Source: Mytilus galloprovincialis
Taxonomy: Eukaryota > Mollusca > Bivalvia > Mytilida > Mytilidae
Assembly: GCF_965363235.1 (NCBI RefSeq)
Contig: NC_134851.1
Location: forward strand, 38,530,321 to 38,594,320
Direction: 5' to 3'
Length of the DNA: 64,000 nt
Part shown: positions 45,340-56,525 of the stretch, piece by piece
How the letters are laid out: the number at the start of each line of letters is the position of its first letter
Position numbering within the stretch: the first letter of the stretch is position 1
Made by a program: the position numbers and the translations under genes
Notes under the pieces: model-generated
The model's database searches: none
What the model was told of the DNA's origin: nothing
The model's input: the letters and a program-made list of their open reading frames with translations, nothing else

Positions 45340-46030
45340 CATAAACTTGAGAGTATACTGATTTATTTGATATCTAGCTAGTTTGTATAGGTTCAACCCC
45401 CATGTTTCTTAAATGTCTTGTACCAAGTCAGGAAAATGGCAGTTGTTATCTTATAGTATGTTTATGTTTGTGTTATATAGTCGTTTCGTATTTTTCCTCT
45501 TAAAGTTGACGTGTTTCCCTCGGTTTTAGTTTGTAACCCGGTTTTCTCTTTTCTCAATCAATTTATAACTTTCGAACAGAGGTATACTACTCTAGCCTTT
45601 TTTTATACAAGTAACTTAATAAGGATTACTTACAATCAGGGTCAATCCTTCTTCGATCCATACATTATGACATTATACAGAAATTACTGATAACACCTAA
45701 ATGAAACTGAGATGTTGTTAAGAGAAAAAACTCGAGCAAGATAAACAAATAACTACTTTTTAAAGTCTTTTCTCTAAATGTCAGTCATTTGTAGAACGAT
45801 GCTGTAAATCAGAAATAAGGACACGAAGATGTGACGTATGCAAGAAGTAAAATCACAAAAATACTGAACTCAGAGGAAATTGAAAACGGAAAGTCCCTTA
45901 TCAAATGGCATAACCGAAAGCCCTAACACATCAAACGAAAGGATAACAACTGTTATATTCCTGACTTGTTATTTTTTGACATTTGATTAGGGACTTTCCG
46001 TTTTGAATTTACCTCGGAGTTCAGTGTTTC
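45340..46030. repeat. Dispersed mussel repeats in both orientations
   Basis: 45340-45550 is a reverse copy (GTCTTGTACCAAGTCAGG). 45840-45970 is a forward copy (GAACTCAGAGGAAATTGAAA ACGGAAAGTCCC). 45970-46030 is again reversed (GGGACTTTCCGTTTTGAATTT). The last two form an imperfect inverted pair. Confidence 0.6.
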
Positions 46031-46269
46031 TGTGTATTTATTTTTTTATAACAATTTTATAATTCCTTCAAAATGTAATTTGAGTCAATATTTAAAACAA
46101 AAATAATAAAAGAACTTTTCTGTATCGCAAAACCTGAATTTTTTACCAGATCGTCACATATTTAGGAGAGTTACATTTGTCTTTCCACAATAGACAATAA
46201 CATGTACTACCACAATAACTACTTGTCAGATAAAAATCGTAAAATCATTTACAAAAGCGTTGAATAATC

Positions 46270-46455
46270 AAATGGTGCTAAATGTAGATATTTACAACAT
46301 TTTTACACTTTGTATTCATTTAGCTGTGGGAAATATGTCACTCAAATTAAAAAGAAAGTAAAAACATGTAACATATGAACCCTAACATAACAGTTGTATC
46401 AACTGAAGTGTTCATTTTATGATGTGTAAAAAAATATGTATTACACATGTATCAT
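46270..46455 (+). other. Distal 5' flank of copy 6
   Basis: GCTAAATGTAGATATTTACAAC and CTGTGGGAAATATGTCACTC match flanks of copies 1, 4 and 5. Confidence 0.5.
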
Positions 46456-46621
46456 TTGACAAAAAAGGTGTCAGACATATCTTTCGTGAATTTACTATTA
46501 CATAATTTTGATGGAAATAAAATTCGTGGACTATTTTGAATAAAACATATGTTTTATTACATAATGAGCTTAATTAGCAAAATATATCGATTATATAAAT
46601 AGACAAGTGATGGCTGAAACG
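46456..46621 (+). promoter_or_regulatory. Promoter of copy 6
   Basis: TCAGACATATCTTTCGTG (46471), an exact 20-bp palindrome at 46539-46558 (centre CATATG), TTACATAA (46557), CTTAATTAGC (46570-46579) and TATATAAATAG (46592-46602). Confidence 0.7.
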
Positions 46622-46680
46622 ATCGCAGAACTTTCCTTGGCTTTCCATAGATACCTACCTGCCTCCTAGTCAAAACTCAG
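46622..46680 (+). other. Non-coding exon 1 of copy 6
   Basis: CGCAGAACTTTCCTTGGC...CCTGCCTCCTAG...CTCAG, donor GTAAGAAAT at 46681. Confidence 0.65.
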
Positions 46681-49343
46681 GTAAGAAATTATAATTTTCC
46701 TTGTCAGCCTTTAGTATCCAACATAAAGTTGATGGGCGCAACTATCGGCTAGAAATTAAATAGGTATTACTTTGGAATATGTCTTCAAAAAGAAAATACA
46801 AAAACCTATTTTAATTTAGAACACCTTTTTAGAATATGCAAAAAAATAAACGAAATAAAGTACTGCGTTTTCATTATCAGCCTTAAGTATCCAACATAAA
46901 TTTGGTGGCCGCAACTATCGTCTACAAATCAAATCGGTATTACTTTAGAATATGTCTTCAAAAAGAAAATACAAAACCAAATTCTAATTGAAAACAACTT
47001 TTTAGAAAATGCAAAAAAAAAATAAAAATCATAAACTACTGCTTTTTCATTATCAGCCTTTAGAATTCAACATAAATTTGATGGGCGCAAATATCGGCTA
47101 GAAATCAAATAGGTATTACTTTTGAATATGTCTTCAAAAAGGAAATTCAAAAACAAATTTTAATTCAAAACAACTTTTTAGAAAATGTCAAAAGTAAACA
47201 CAAAATAAAATACTGCGTTTTTCATTATCAGCCTTTAGTAATCAACCTAATTTAATGGGCACAGCTATCTTCGAGAAATCAAATAGGTTTTTACTTTGGA
47301 ATATGTCTTCAAAAAGAAATACAATTGTTTTACTTTAATTCAAAACTTTTTAGAAAATGCCAAAAAAAAAAAACCCGAAATAAAATACAGCTTTTTTCAT
47401 TTTATCAGCCTTTAGTATTCAACATTGTAAGTTAACTAAAAGCAATAAATATTCCAAAAAGAAAGTTAACTTTTCTAAATTAGATAGAATAAAATTCTTT
47501 TTATGTCATATCTACCTTTACTGGAATATGATTCATACAATAACATTTCAGTTTATTGGATTAATGATCTTAAAATGGGTAATGATTTTTAGTTTTTAAC
47601 AATCAGGTCTTCATTCAATTATCTAGAACAGTATATAACATACAGAAGGCTATCAATCAAAGATACTATAAGCTTTTAAGGGGGTTTCCAACACTTGGAC
47701 TTAAATAGATTTAGCGCGTTTAATTTTCATTCAGTAATGACAGAATATTAACTTTTCCTTTTGGCAAACAACATAACATTTCACTAAATTTAAACCACAC
47801 AATTTAACGGATGTACTTCATTGGATAAATAACCGTATACAAAACTCGATTTTGTTCAATGAAAAGCTGGATTTGTATGTATTAATATTAAGCGAATAAA
47901 GAGTTAATTCCCTTAGGGGTTTTGCCACCTGAATATCACATATCGTCTGCTGTAAAACTTGACTTGTAATATTTATCTTTGAAACCATCCAGTTTTGTTA
48001 GTCAGACGAATCATTAGAACATGTTATTACGTATGCTATATATAAACATTTTCTGTTGTTAATATTTACCTATACGTTATTGTATCCATATCAAATGAAG
48101 GACTATCACAAGTTTTAAAGACATTGCTGTCAGATCAGTCTATACTAAACTTGAATCGTGTTCCTGTTTTTACAAACAAAGCTATTTAAATTGGTATCTG
48201 CAATACACATACTTATGTATAATTTTTCACTTTGTTCGCTTAAGGAGGTTCGCTACTCAGTTTCAAAATAACAAGCTTTTCATAACACTAGCATATATAG
48301 ATTGGGGATTTTTAAAAGAACCAAAAGAGCAAAAAAATTATAGGTCAATATTCTTGTTTATGAGATTTAAGCCATTGACATTTAAAGGGGACAATGTTCT
48401 CTCTTGATTTTTCATAGCTTTATCATTGACAAGTTCATGGGTTTAAAAAACTAATGAAAAATAATAAAGGTTTTATAAGACTTTAACAGATGGCTTATAA
48501 TTTTGCATGTAATAGATTAATAAGAAAAATGGGGGTCAATGAGCAAAACTTTGTAAGGCAGTCAACTGGATAAAACCAGAGGATTTCGAAAATCTGAAAA
48601 AAAATGCAAAACATGATAAGCGAACATTCTTGATCTGAAACGTACTTTTGTATTCATCTACATGTATTTGCAACTACAAATTGTGGTATTTTGAAGCCAA
48701 CACTGAAAAAAGGCCATTGCATTCATGCTACACTTCAATTTTGTATAGGGTTACAGAAATGACAATATTAAGTATGAATTCCAAAAAGTAAAATCATAAA
48801 AATACTGAACTTAGAGGATAATCAATTCGAAAAGTCCATAATCACATGGCAAAATCAAATAACAAAACGCATGAAAAACGAATGGACAAGAACTGTCATA
48901 TTCATGACTTGGTACAGGCATTTTCAAATGTAGAAAATGGTGGATTAAACCTGGTTCTATAGCGCTAACCCTCTCACTTTAATGACAGTCTCATCAATTT
49001 CCCATATATTTACATTGATGCGTTAAATAAACAGACACAATAAATAAAATAGTCAAAATATTGGTACATCAGTCATCATCGTATTACAATTTTAAAAGGA
49101 ATAATTTAACAGAACGCAAAAGCATCTACTATCCACGAACATATTCATTGATTTGACGTCAGAAAATTTTATACGTCACATACATTTGTCGTTCAATGTG
49201 CATACAAACAATTAATAACGACAACTGAGTCGTCATACAACTGTTATATCAGTTAAAAAATGTAGAGGCTTATTATTTAGAGAGGTGGTCTGGATAATTT
49301 TATTCGTTGTATGCCTGTATAACGAATACTGCTTGTTTTTCAG
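46681..49343 (+). other. Intron 1 of copy 6
   Basis: 2,663 bp. The first ~750 bp is a ~175-bp tandem repeat. ~48240-48780 is a dispersed bivalve repeat (AAGGAGGTTCGCTACTCAGT). ~48780-49010 is another (CTTGGTACAGGCATTTTC). Acceptor TTTTTCAG ends at 49343. Confidence 0.65.
46700..47440 (+). repeat. ~175-bp tandem repeat, four copies and a partial fifth
   Basis: The marker TCAGCCTT falls at 46704, 46877, 47053, 47228 and 47405 (steps of 173, 176, 175 and 177 bp). Each unit runs TCAGCCTTTAGTATYCAACATAA..., then AATATGTCTTCAAAAAGAAA, then CTTTTTAGAAAATGC. It begins right after the splice donor of copy 6 and is absent from the other copies. Confidence 0.9.
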
Positions 49344-49364
49344 GTTTCGTCGAATCTCAAAAAC

Positions 49365-50825
49365 ATGGCATCATTTTTTGTGCTAACAACTGTAGCCTTA
49401 TTGGCTGGCGTGAACGCCTATGGCATGAAAAAGATGATGGGAGGTATGGGCGGCAAAGGTGGCATGATGGACATGATGCCAATGAAGCCTATGATGCCAA
49501 TGGAAATGATGCCAATGAAGCCTGATATGCCAATGGAAATGATGGGCGGTATGGGTGGTAAAGGTGGCATGATGGAAATGATGCCAATGAAACCAATGAT
49601 GCCAATGGAAATGATGGGCGGTATGGGCGGTAAAGGTGGCATGATGGACATGATGCCAATGAAACCTGAGATGCCAAAGGAAATGATGGGCGGTATGGGC
49701 GGTAAAGGTGGTATGATGGACATGATGCCAATGAAGCCTATGATGCCAATGGAAATGATGCCAATGAAGCCTGATATGCCAATGGAAATGATGGGCGGTA
49801 TGGGCGGCAAAGGTGGCATGATGGACATGATGCCAATGAAGCCTATGATGCCAATGGAAATGATGCCAATGAAGCCTGATATGCCAATGGAAATGATGGG
49901 CGGTATGGGCGGTAAAGGTGGCATGATGGACATGATGAAAATGAAAGAAATGATGGACATGATGAAAATGAAAGAAATGATGGAGATGAAAGGAAAGATG
50001 GAAATGATGCCAATGAAAATGATGGAAATGATGAAACCTGATATGCCAATGCCAATGCCAATGGGAATGATGGAAATGATGAAACCTGATATGCCAATGC
50101 CAATGAAAATGAAAATGATGGAAATGATGAAACCTGATATGCCAATGCCAATGCCAATGGGAATGATGGACATGATGAAACCAGACATGCCAATGCCAAT
50201 GAAAATGAAAATGATGGAAATGATGAAACCTGATATGCCAATGCCAATGCCAATGGGAATGATGGACATGATGAAACCAGACATGCCAATGCCAATGGGA
50301 ATGAAAATGATGGAAATGATGAAACCTGATATGCCAATGCCAATGAAAATGAAAATGATGGAAATGATGAAACCAGACATGCCAATGCCAATGAAAATGA
50401 AAATGATGGAAATGATGAAACCAGACATGCCAATGCCAATGAAAATGAAAATGATGGAAATGATGAAACCAGACATGCCAATGCCAATGCCTATGGGAAT
50501 GATGGAAATGATGAAACCAGACATGCCAATGAAAATGATGGAAATGATGAAACCTGATATGCCAATGCCAATGCCAATGGGTATGATGGAAATGATGAAA
50601 CCTGATATGCCAATGCCAATGCCAATGGGTATGATGGAAATGATGAAACCTGACATGCCAATGCCAATGGGAATGATGGAAATGATGAAGCCTGATATGC
50701 CAATGCCAATGAAGATGAAAATGATGGACATGATGAAACCTGGTATGCCAATGCCAATGCCAAAGGGTATGATGGACATGATGAAGCCTGGTATGCCAAT
50801 GCCAATGAAGAAAGGAGTATATTAA
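49365..50825 (+). CDS. Met-rich secreted repeat protein, copy 6 (intact, 486 aa)
   Basis: The ATG at 49365 follows the acceptor at 49343 and starts the family signal peptide (ASFFVLTTVALLAGVNA). The N-terminal half has the most Gly-rich repeats of the array: seven MMGGMGGKGGMM units, two pairs of which share the longer spacer PMEMMPMKPDMPMEMM, a sign of recent duplication within the gene. The linker (~residues 186-215) is followed by about nineteen MMKPDMPMPM repeats. The last two switch to KPG, then KKGVY. Cysteine-free; almost all residues are Met, Pro, Lys, Gly, Asp and Glu. It is closest to copies 1 and 2 in having KKMMGGMGG directly after the signal peptide. Expected to be secreted. Function unknown. 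Confidence 0.9.
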   Translation: MASFFVLTTVALLAGVNAYGMKKMMGGMGGKGGMMDMMPMKPMMPMEMMPMKPDMPMEMMGGMGGKGGMMEMMPMKPMMPMEMMGGMGGKGGMMDMMPMKPEMPKEMMGGMGGKGGMMDMMPMKPMMPMEMMPMKPDMPMEMMGGMGGKGGMMDMMPMKPMMPMEMMPMKPDMPMEMMGGMGGKGGMMDMMKMKEMMDMMKMKEMMEMKGKMEMMPMKMMEMMKPDMPMPMPMGMMEMMKPDMPMPMKMKMMEMMKPDMPMPMPMGMMDMMKPDMPMPMKMKMMEMMKPDMPMPMPMGMMDMMKPDMPMPMGMKMMEMMKPDMPMPMKMKMMEMMKPDMPMPMKMKMMEMMKPDMPMPMKMKMMEMMKPDMPMPMPMGMMEMMKPDMPMKMMEMMKPDMPMPMPMGMMEMMKPDMPMPMPMGMMEMMKPDMPMPMGMMEMMKPDMPMPMKMKMMDMMKPGMPMPMPKGMMDMMKPGMPMPMKKGVY

Positions 50826-50895
50826 ACAAACGTTTTGTGTAGTACTGATGAATATTTACATATTATATAATCTTTAACAGCTGAGATAAATTCCA

Positions 50896-50901
50896 AATAA
50901 A
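50896..50901 (+). terminator. Poly(A) signal of copy 6
   Basis: AATAAA about 70 bp after the stop. Confidence 0.7.
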
Positions 50902-51659
50902 TGCATATCAAAACATTCATATCCGATTTGTTTTAACTTTTGTCTTCATCGTTGTTTTGAAAATTTAAAATACATATTAAGGCTTTTCCGCCTGAGCAGG
51001 TTAAATTCCTCTTATTTTCACATTTACCAATAAATAATTATTATGATTGTTGGGGTTGCTCTACAAAATCTATAAACCTCTTACATACAATAAACTCATC
51101 ATAGATACCAGGATTAAAATTTTATATATACGCCAGACGCGCGTTTCGTCTACAAAATACTCATCAGTGACTCAAGGAGCTTAGCCCACCATTTGGTTAT
51201 TGAACAAACATTTCTGTACCAATTTTACAATATAGCAGTTGTTGTCCTTTGTTTTCGTTAGTTGATTTGGTGTCACGTTTGATTTCGTCAGTTTTAATGG
51301 AAAACATATTTCTAAATTTGCTAAGGTGTCAGTATTTTTTTTAACACGAAGATTTGTCAGTATCTACCTATTCAGTTTATCAAATCAACGGTAAAAGATT
51401 TGGACAAGCGTTTTTATTGGCTATTCAAAGTTTGTCTTTCCTCTCATGTTTTTTGTTCGCTACACTTCAAATAAACTCATCATAGATAACAGGATTAAAA
51501 TTTTATTTTTACGCCAGACGTGCGTTTCGTCTACAAAAGACTCATCAGTGACGCTCGAATTAAAAATGTTTAAAAAGCCAAATAGAGTACGAATTATTTC
51601 TTTTTACACACTGATGCAGCGAAAAGCAGTCAACAATCAATCAACTTATCTTTCAATCT
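50902..51659. repeat. Spacer with two partial ACGCGCGTTTCGTC repeats
   Basis: Partial copies at ~51085-51185 and ~51467-51595, both starting CTCATCATAGATA and cut short. Nothing else recognised. Confidence 0.6.
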
Positions 51660-52787
51660 TAGTCCATCAGCTAGTCTTCAAAAGCGGTCTAGTTAAGGAG
51701 TTTGTGTTACACCCCAGGGTACCGCGATTTTTTTGGATAGAATTCAACTTCATTATCTTATTGATAAAATACAAGGTGTTAGACTAAAAGAAAAGTGTCC
51801 AAAAGAGGTTTAAAAACGTCCCTTTCAATGGTTCCCTCATTTAGATATCACGACTAAGTAATTTTTAATTAGTAATTTTCAATATAAAACGATTAAAAAA
51901 AAATTAAATTATAGGTTTAAACAACTAAAACAGATATAAAACTATCATATTTAATGTAACTCTGAAGATTTTTTGTTTTAAAAAAAATATTTATTTACAT
52001 TACAAACAATCCGATTTTTTGGGTTGAAATTAAGGCATATTTTCTCATTTCATACAGAAATTCGTAATACAATTATCCGTTTTTGTAAATTAAAATTTAA
52101 AATTGACTGGTATGCAATGTTTAAACTATTTGCAGTATTTATATATCGTCTAAAATATGAATTATTCAATAAAACATATTTATACTCGTGAAATACCGGA
52201 GATCATCACATTACCGTCTTCGATTCAGTCGATAATATATTCATACCTGAGTGCACACATACGCACTTAAGCTTATTGATTTGCAACTGAAAACAAACAT
52301 TTAATTGACGAGTATGTTGTTTTTGTGAGACAAATTATTATATAAAGTAAATGTGTAAAAAAATATTTATGAAAAAATGACAAATAAAAGTATTTTTTTT
52401 GGGTTCTGAAAGGGTGCACTCTATCGAACTCAATAAAGGTGTGCTTGTTTACATTTTGTGTTTTAGCTATGTCGTGATTGAGTTAAGATTATTAAGTCAT
52501 TTAATCGACAAACATTGCTTTGAAAGAAGGTCAAATAGTCATTTGGGAAATTTGTTAAGACTTTTTACTTTCTTCGGCACAAAACTATGCCAATTTGACA
52601 TACCGTCTGGTTACTATTTATTTACTTTTCGTAATGTATACATTGTTTCTTATTTGATAGTGTTTTAATTCCATTTTCTTTCCTTCTTGCTTGGATATAT
52701 TGCTTCACTGTTGAATGAAATTAGTCTTGCTTTTTAAATTTTGTACATATTGTCAAATGATTTTGTTACTTAGTTTGCATTAATTTT

Positions 52788-54620
52788 TTGGCATATGACC
52801 GTCAAACCTATTCCCGATACATGTCAGTCTATTTGCTTCATATGCAAAATATCCATCCTGATACGCATGAATATCTTTCATTTGGTTGTTTTTGTGTTAA
52901 GAGAAGCTCTCGTGGATTTTCCAGATCTCCTGCTGACCAAACAATAGAGCAAACATTGAACAGAGATACAAAAACAAGAGGTGGCATTGTTGGTTTCAGT
53001 TAAAATCAAAGTTTTACTAAATGTTGGTTGTTAAATGCACATGAAAGAGCTTCAATATCATTAAAATGTCGAGATTTGGCAGGAATTGTTAACCCTATAA
53101 CTTCCGCACAAAAAGAACTTGAAAAACTCAAATGAAGCGAGATGAAACTGACTATTAAAATTGGTTCAGACACTGCAAAGGTGGACAAATCCATTTGAAA
53201 CATCTAAGCAGTTATCTGGCTTTTTAGGTACTGTTGCGTTTTCGAAATTAAAGTGCGACCTTCCAAACGCGTATGAAAAGGGAAAGTCGGCATCTGAAAA
53301 TGTCATTAATGAACGGCTTATTCAAAAGTCAACCAATATCTTCAAACTAATCAAAAGACAATCATTGCTTACATTTTCAACAAAGGAAATAAAAGGTTAA
53401 CAGTTAATGGGTGATAAGAACAGCATCACATTGAAAGCAGATAAAAATCTTTTTGACAGCCTGCATGTCATAGCCCAGACTAGACAGTTGGATATACGAG
53501 AGGTACTCCAGTTTGAATTATGTCCTCTTCCATGGTCTCTTGCAAACGGTAATAATACACCTGTAAAGACAAATAAATCTGTCCTAGGTTGTCTTTAAGA
53601 AAAGGACGTTTAACAAGTGCAAGCCATTCCTGAGGAAATCATGTGGATATTTGATGGTACGGCAGTTATTCAATCCTTTGCTAGGATACCAAGTACTTTT
53701 TCTGATTTGGCAATTGTTGTTTAATAAAACACCCCTTTAGTTTCAGAAAGAGCTCCCCGCATTGATTTTGTCACTGATCAGTATCCCACAATATCCATAA
53801 AAAATTTAGAACGGGATCGCAGGTCTTTGGGAGGTCAAATCATTACGACAATTTCTAGATCAAAACAATCTTGTCCTCGGCAATTGACGAAATTTTTGTC
53901 AGTTGGTAGACTAAGACTAATACTTTTAATATAATAGTCCCATTTTATTTGTATTATCTGGAAGTATGTGCCACAAAATATATGTTGAAAATGAAATAGT
54001 GACAATTATAGAATGCATTGAGCTTCTAAGCATACAAGAAGAAGCCGACACAAAGATGTTTCTTCATGCAAAACACGTAGCTGACAAAGGTTACGATTCC
54101 ATTGGTATAAAATCGTCTGACACGGATGTGGAAGTATTGGCCTGCTATTTTCAGAATTATATCAGTTAATATTATTATTCCAAATGAAGATTAATAAATG
54201 TGCAATTATCATCTACTGCCCCCAACAAAAGATGCAATGTTAAAGCACATCAAGCGAGCCAACTTTCAGGCAAAGATTTGGAAATCTGCTCTTCAACACA
54301 ACACTGTTCGATCGCCAAACAACCATGGTTAGATTGTTGAAAACGATTTGATCAGCATCAATTGGCTAGACCAACCGCCAGTGTTAGACGATTTATTGAT
54401 ACTGATAAGCTGTTCATGTAAAGCTTGCTACCAAAAGATGTTCATGGGTTCAACAAGGTTTATCCTGTACAGATTGCTGCAAATGTACGAATGCTTGTAG
54501 CAACAAGAATAATCAAATCGTTGATATAGCTGACGATGACGACGAACATGATGAAGATGATGGTGATAATAATTCGGTAGATGGCGTTGACGAAAATGAA
54601 GATGATTTTATGGATTGACC
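52788..54620 (+). pseudogene. Decayed multi-domain protein of the TIR element
   Basis: Pieces in order on the plus strand: SRYMSVYLLHMQNIHPDTHE and IEQTLNRDTKTRGGIVGFS (52800-53000); FETSKQLSGF to LLTFSTKEIKG (53170-53395); LHVIAQTRQLDIREVLQFEL (53460-53520); a DFVTDQYP-like piece (~53765); EEADTKMFLHAKH and SSDTDVEVLACYF (54030-54155); a Cys-rich segment with C-x-C-x-x-C spacing (54410-54520); and an acidic tail DDDDEHDEDDGDNN (54530-54575). I recognise this order from large, multicopy, uncharacterised proteins of corals, molluscs and other invertebrates. The D-rich EEADT/DTDV part recalls PIN/flap-nuclease-like folds, which is inference. It is broken in several places. Confidence 0.65.
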
Positions 54621-55084
54621 TTCTTCATGACCTTAAAATGTGTTGATTCTGTTGTTAAAAAAACTTTAATATAGATCTTGAAACCCTGAAAGTTCTTTAA
54701 TTTTTTCAGTACGATGTGTGTTTTAATGACTGTGATGTACATTGCTTATGTTTGTGTTTGTCATTGATTGATTCCATATTTTTTCCCCTTTCTTACCTTT
54801 GAATTTGGTTCTACTGCCTTTAGTTACTTGATGCTCTATGTTTCAATGTAAAAAATATACCTTTTTATCAAGAAAACTAGTATGTATGCTTTGTTTCATT
54901 CAAAATCATGAATTTTGGATATTACCCTCCCCCTTTGTTTCTTGGTCCTATACGATTTAAAAATTAAATAAAAATTAGTCTCCGTATTAACAAGATATGA
55001 TTTGTTCAATTTGATAAGAGAAATAGTACCGAATACTTGGTTACATTTTCTTTTTTCTGTATATATAGGTTAAAGAAAGATTTT
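54621..55084. other. 3' non-coding part of the TIR element
   Basis: AT-rich, between the acidic tail and the right terminal repeat. Nothing else recognised. Confidence 0.5.
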
Positions 55085-55289
55085 GATATACTCTTAAATA
55101 AGACCCCTTTTAACCCCGTTTGGACACTTTTTCAAAAGTCTAACACCTCCTAAAATATTCTTCAGACATTACTCTTTAGATTTATACAAAAACATTGCGG
55201 TACCCTGGGGTGTAACACAGAACTGAAATTTTACCTTACCAGCTGATGGACTATCTGCTAAAAAATGTATGTGAAAAATACAGAACTTC

Positions 55290-55580
55290 AAATCAAATTC
55301 AAATAGGAGAAGACCACAACAACTGACAAATTGAAACAATATCAAAAAGGGGCGAACGATACCAGAGGGATAGTCAAACTCATTCATTAAAAAAAAACCC
55401 TGACAAAGCCATGAGAAACAGACAAACAGACAAATGATAGTACATAAGACACAACATAGAAAACTAAAGACCAACCAACACGAACCCATCCAAACACGTG
55501 GGGTGATCTCAGGTGCTCCGAAAGAGTAATCAGATCCTGCTCTACACGTGGCAAGAGGAAACCCATTAATCGACACACTC
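55290..55580 (-). mobile_element. Penelope-like 3' tail, reverse
   Basis: GGGGCGAACGATACCAGAGG GATAGTCAAAC at 55347 is the reverse complement of the tail's end. GGTGATCTCAGGTGCTCCG (55501) and CAGATCCTGCTCTACACGTGG (first 20 bases) are its start. 5'-truncated. Confidence 0.7.
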
Positions 55581-55899
55581 AATGTGTATACGGATGTTCT
55601 TATTTGTTGGATTGTGCCAAAAAAAAAAATTAAAGCTTAAAGATGTTCGCTCCACTTGTTTAAGAATTTTTGCCAGATATTTGGAATTCTTTGGTTTTAT
55701 CCATGTAGTGCCATCAACAATTTCTTGCCCATTTACCCCTTTATTCGTTCTAGAATTTCATTACATAAACAATGTAGTTCAAAATGTTATCTCTGAAATT
55801 GTTATTTTTTTTCACTTTTGAGGCAAAAAAGATGCCAATGTTAAATATATTAAAAAACAAGACTTACCAAATTAGACGTTTTACCAGGTTTGTAATACC
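55581..55899. other. Short spacer between two inverted tails
   Basis: Lies between the reverse tail (55290-55580) and the forward tail (55905-56140). Nothing recognised. Confidence 0.45.
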
Positions 55900-55904
55900 C
55901 TGAG

Positions 55905-56140
55905 CAACACGAAGGGTACATCATGTAGAGCAGGATCTGCTTACCCTTCCGGAGCACCTGATATCACCTCTCAGTATTTGATAAGAATCGTGTTGCTTAG
56001 TCTTTAGTTTTCTTTGTTGTGTATAGTATACTATTGTTTGTCTGTATGTCCTTTTTCTTTTTAAGCCCTGGCGTTGTCAACTTATTTTCGATTGATGAGT
56101 TTGACTGTCCCTCTAGTATCTTTCATCCCTCTTTTTTATG
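55905..56140 (+). mobile_element. Penelope-like 3' tail
   Basis: GTAGAGCAGGATCTGCTTAC at 55924, CGGAGCACCTGATATCACCT, ending TGACTGTCCCTCTAGTATC TTTCATCCCTC. 5'-truncated. Confidence 0.7.
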
Positions 56141-56394
56141 TATGTTGTTTTGAATTTTTTAGTAAGTTTTGTTGTTTGCCTGTGATATATGTTTTGCACA
56201 AATTTTAACGCCTGTTGCAATTTTTGTATAGCTATATATATGCTAGTATATGTCTGTTTGGAGTGCTAGCTCAATTTTGTCAATACAGGAAATCATTTAC
56301 AACTGTCTTACAATGTACAAGTAGGAGGATAAGCTAACTATAAAACAGGTTTAACCAACCATTTTCGTCGGACAATGACTGTAAAAAGTTAGGA

Positions 56395-56500
56395 ATATGG
56401 TAGCTGTAAACATTAAAATAACAAAACTCCGAGGGAAATTCAAAACGGACAGTTCCTAATCAAAAGCTAAAACACATCAAACAACAGGTGTTTTATTGAT
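56395..56500 (+). repeat. Fragment of a dispersed mussel repeat
   Basis: ACAAAACTCCGAGGGAAATT and CAAAAGCTAAAACACATCAA, as at ~39990 and 45840. Confidence 0.6.
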
Positions 56501-56518
56501 GGACAATTCATTTTCTTC

Positions 56519-56524
56519 TTTATT
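56519..56524 (-). terminator. Possible poly(A) signal of the Cys-rich gene
   Basis: AATAAA on the minus strand only about two bases beyond the stop. Unusually close, so uncertain. Confidence 0.3.
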
Positions 56525-56525
56525 T

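Larger units (their letters stand above)
51660..55253 (+). mobile_element. ~3.6 kb element with long terminal inverted repeats
   Basis: The left end (TAGTCCATCAGCT at 51660) and right end (AGCTGATGGACTA ending 55253) are exact complements. Further in, GTGTTACACCCCAGGGTACC (51702) pairs with its complement at ~55200-55218, and GGTGTTAGACT (51776) with AGTCTAACACC (55137). The arms are therefore ~170 bp with gaps. The flanks fit a TA or a TCT target duplication. Inside, one plus-strand protein (about 52790-54620) is decayed. This has the form of a DNA transposon. I cannot place it in a named superfamily. Confidence 0.75.

Noticed and set aside
55169-55582. 137-codon minus-strand ORF
   Set aside because: It runs from the terminal inverted repeat into a reversed retroelement tail. 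Its hydrophobic stretches are pyrimidine-rich repeat sequence.
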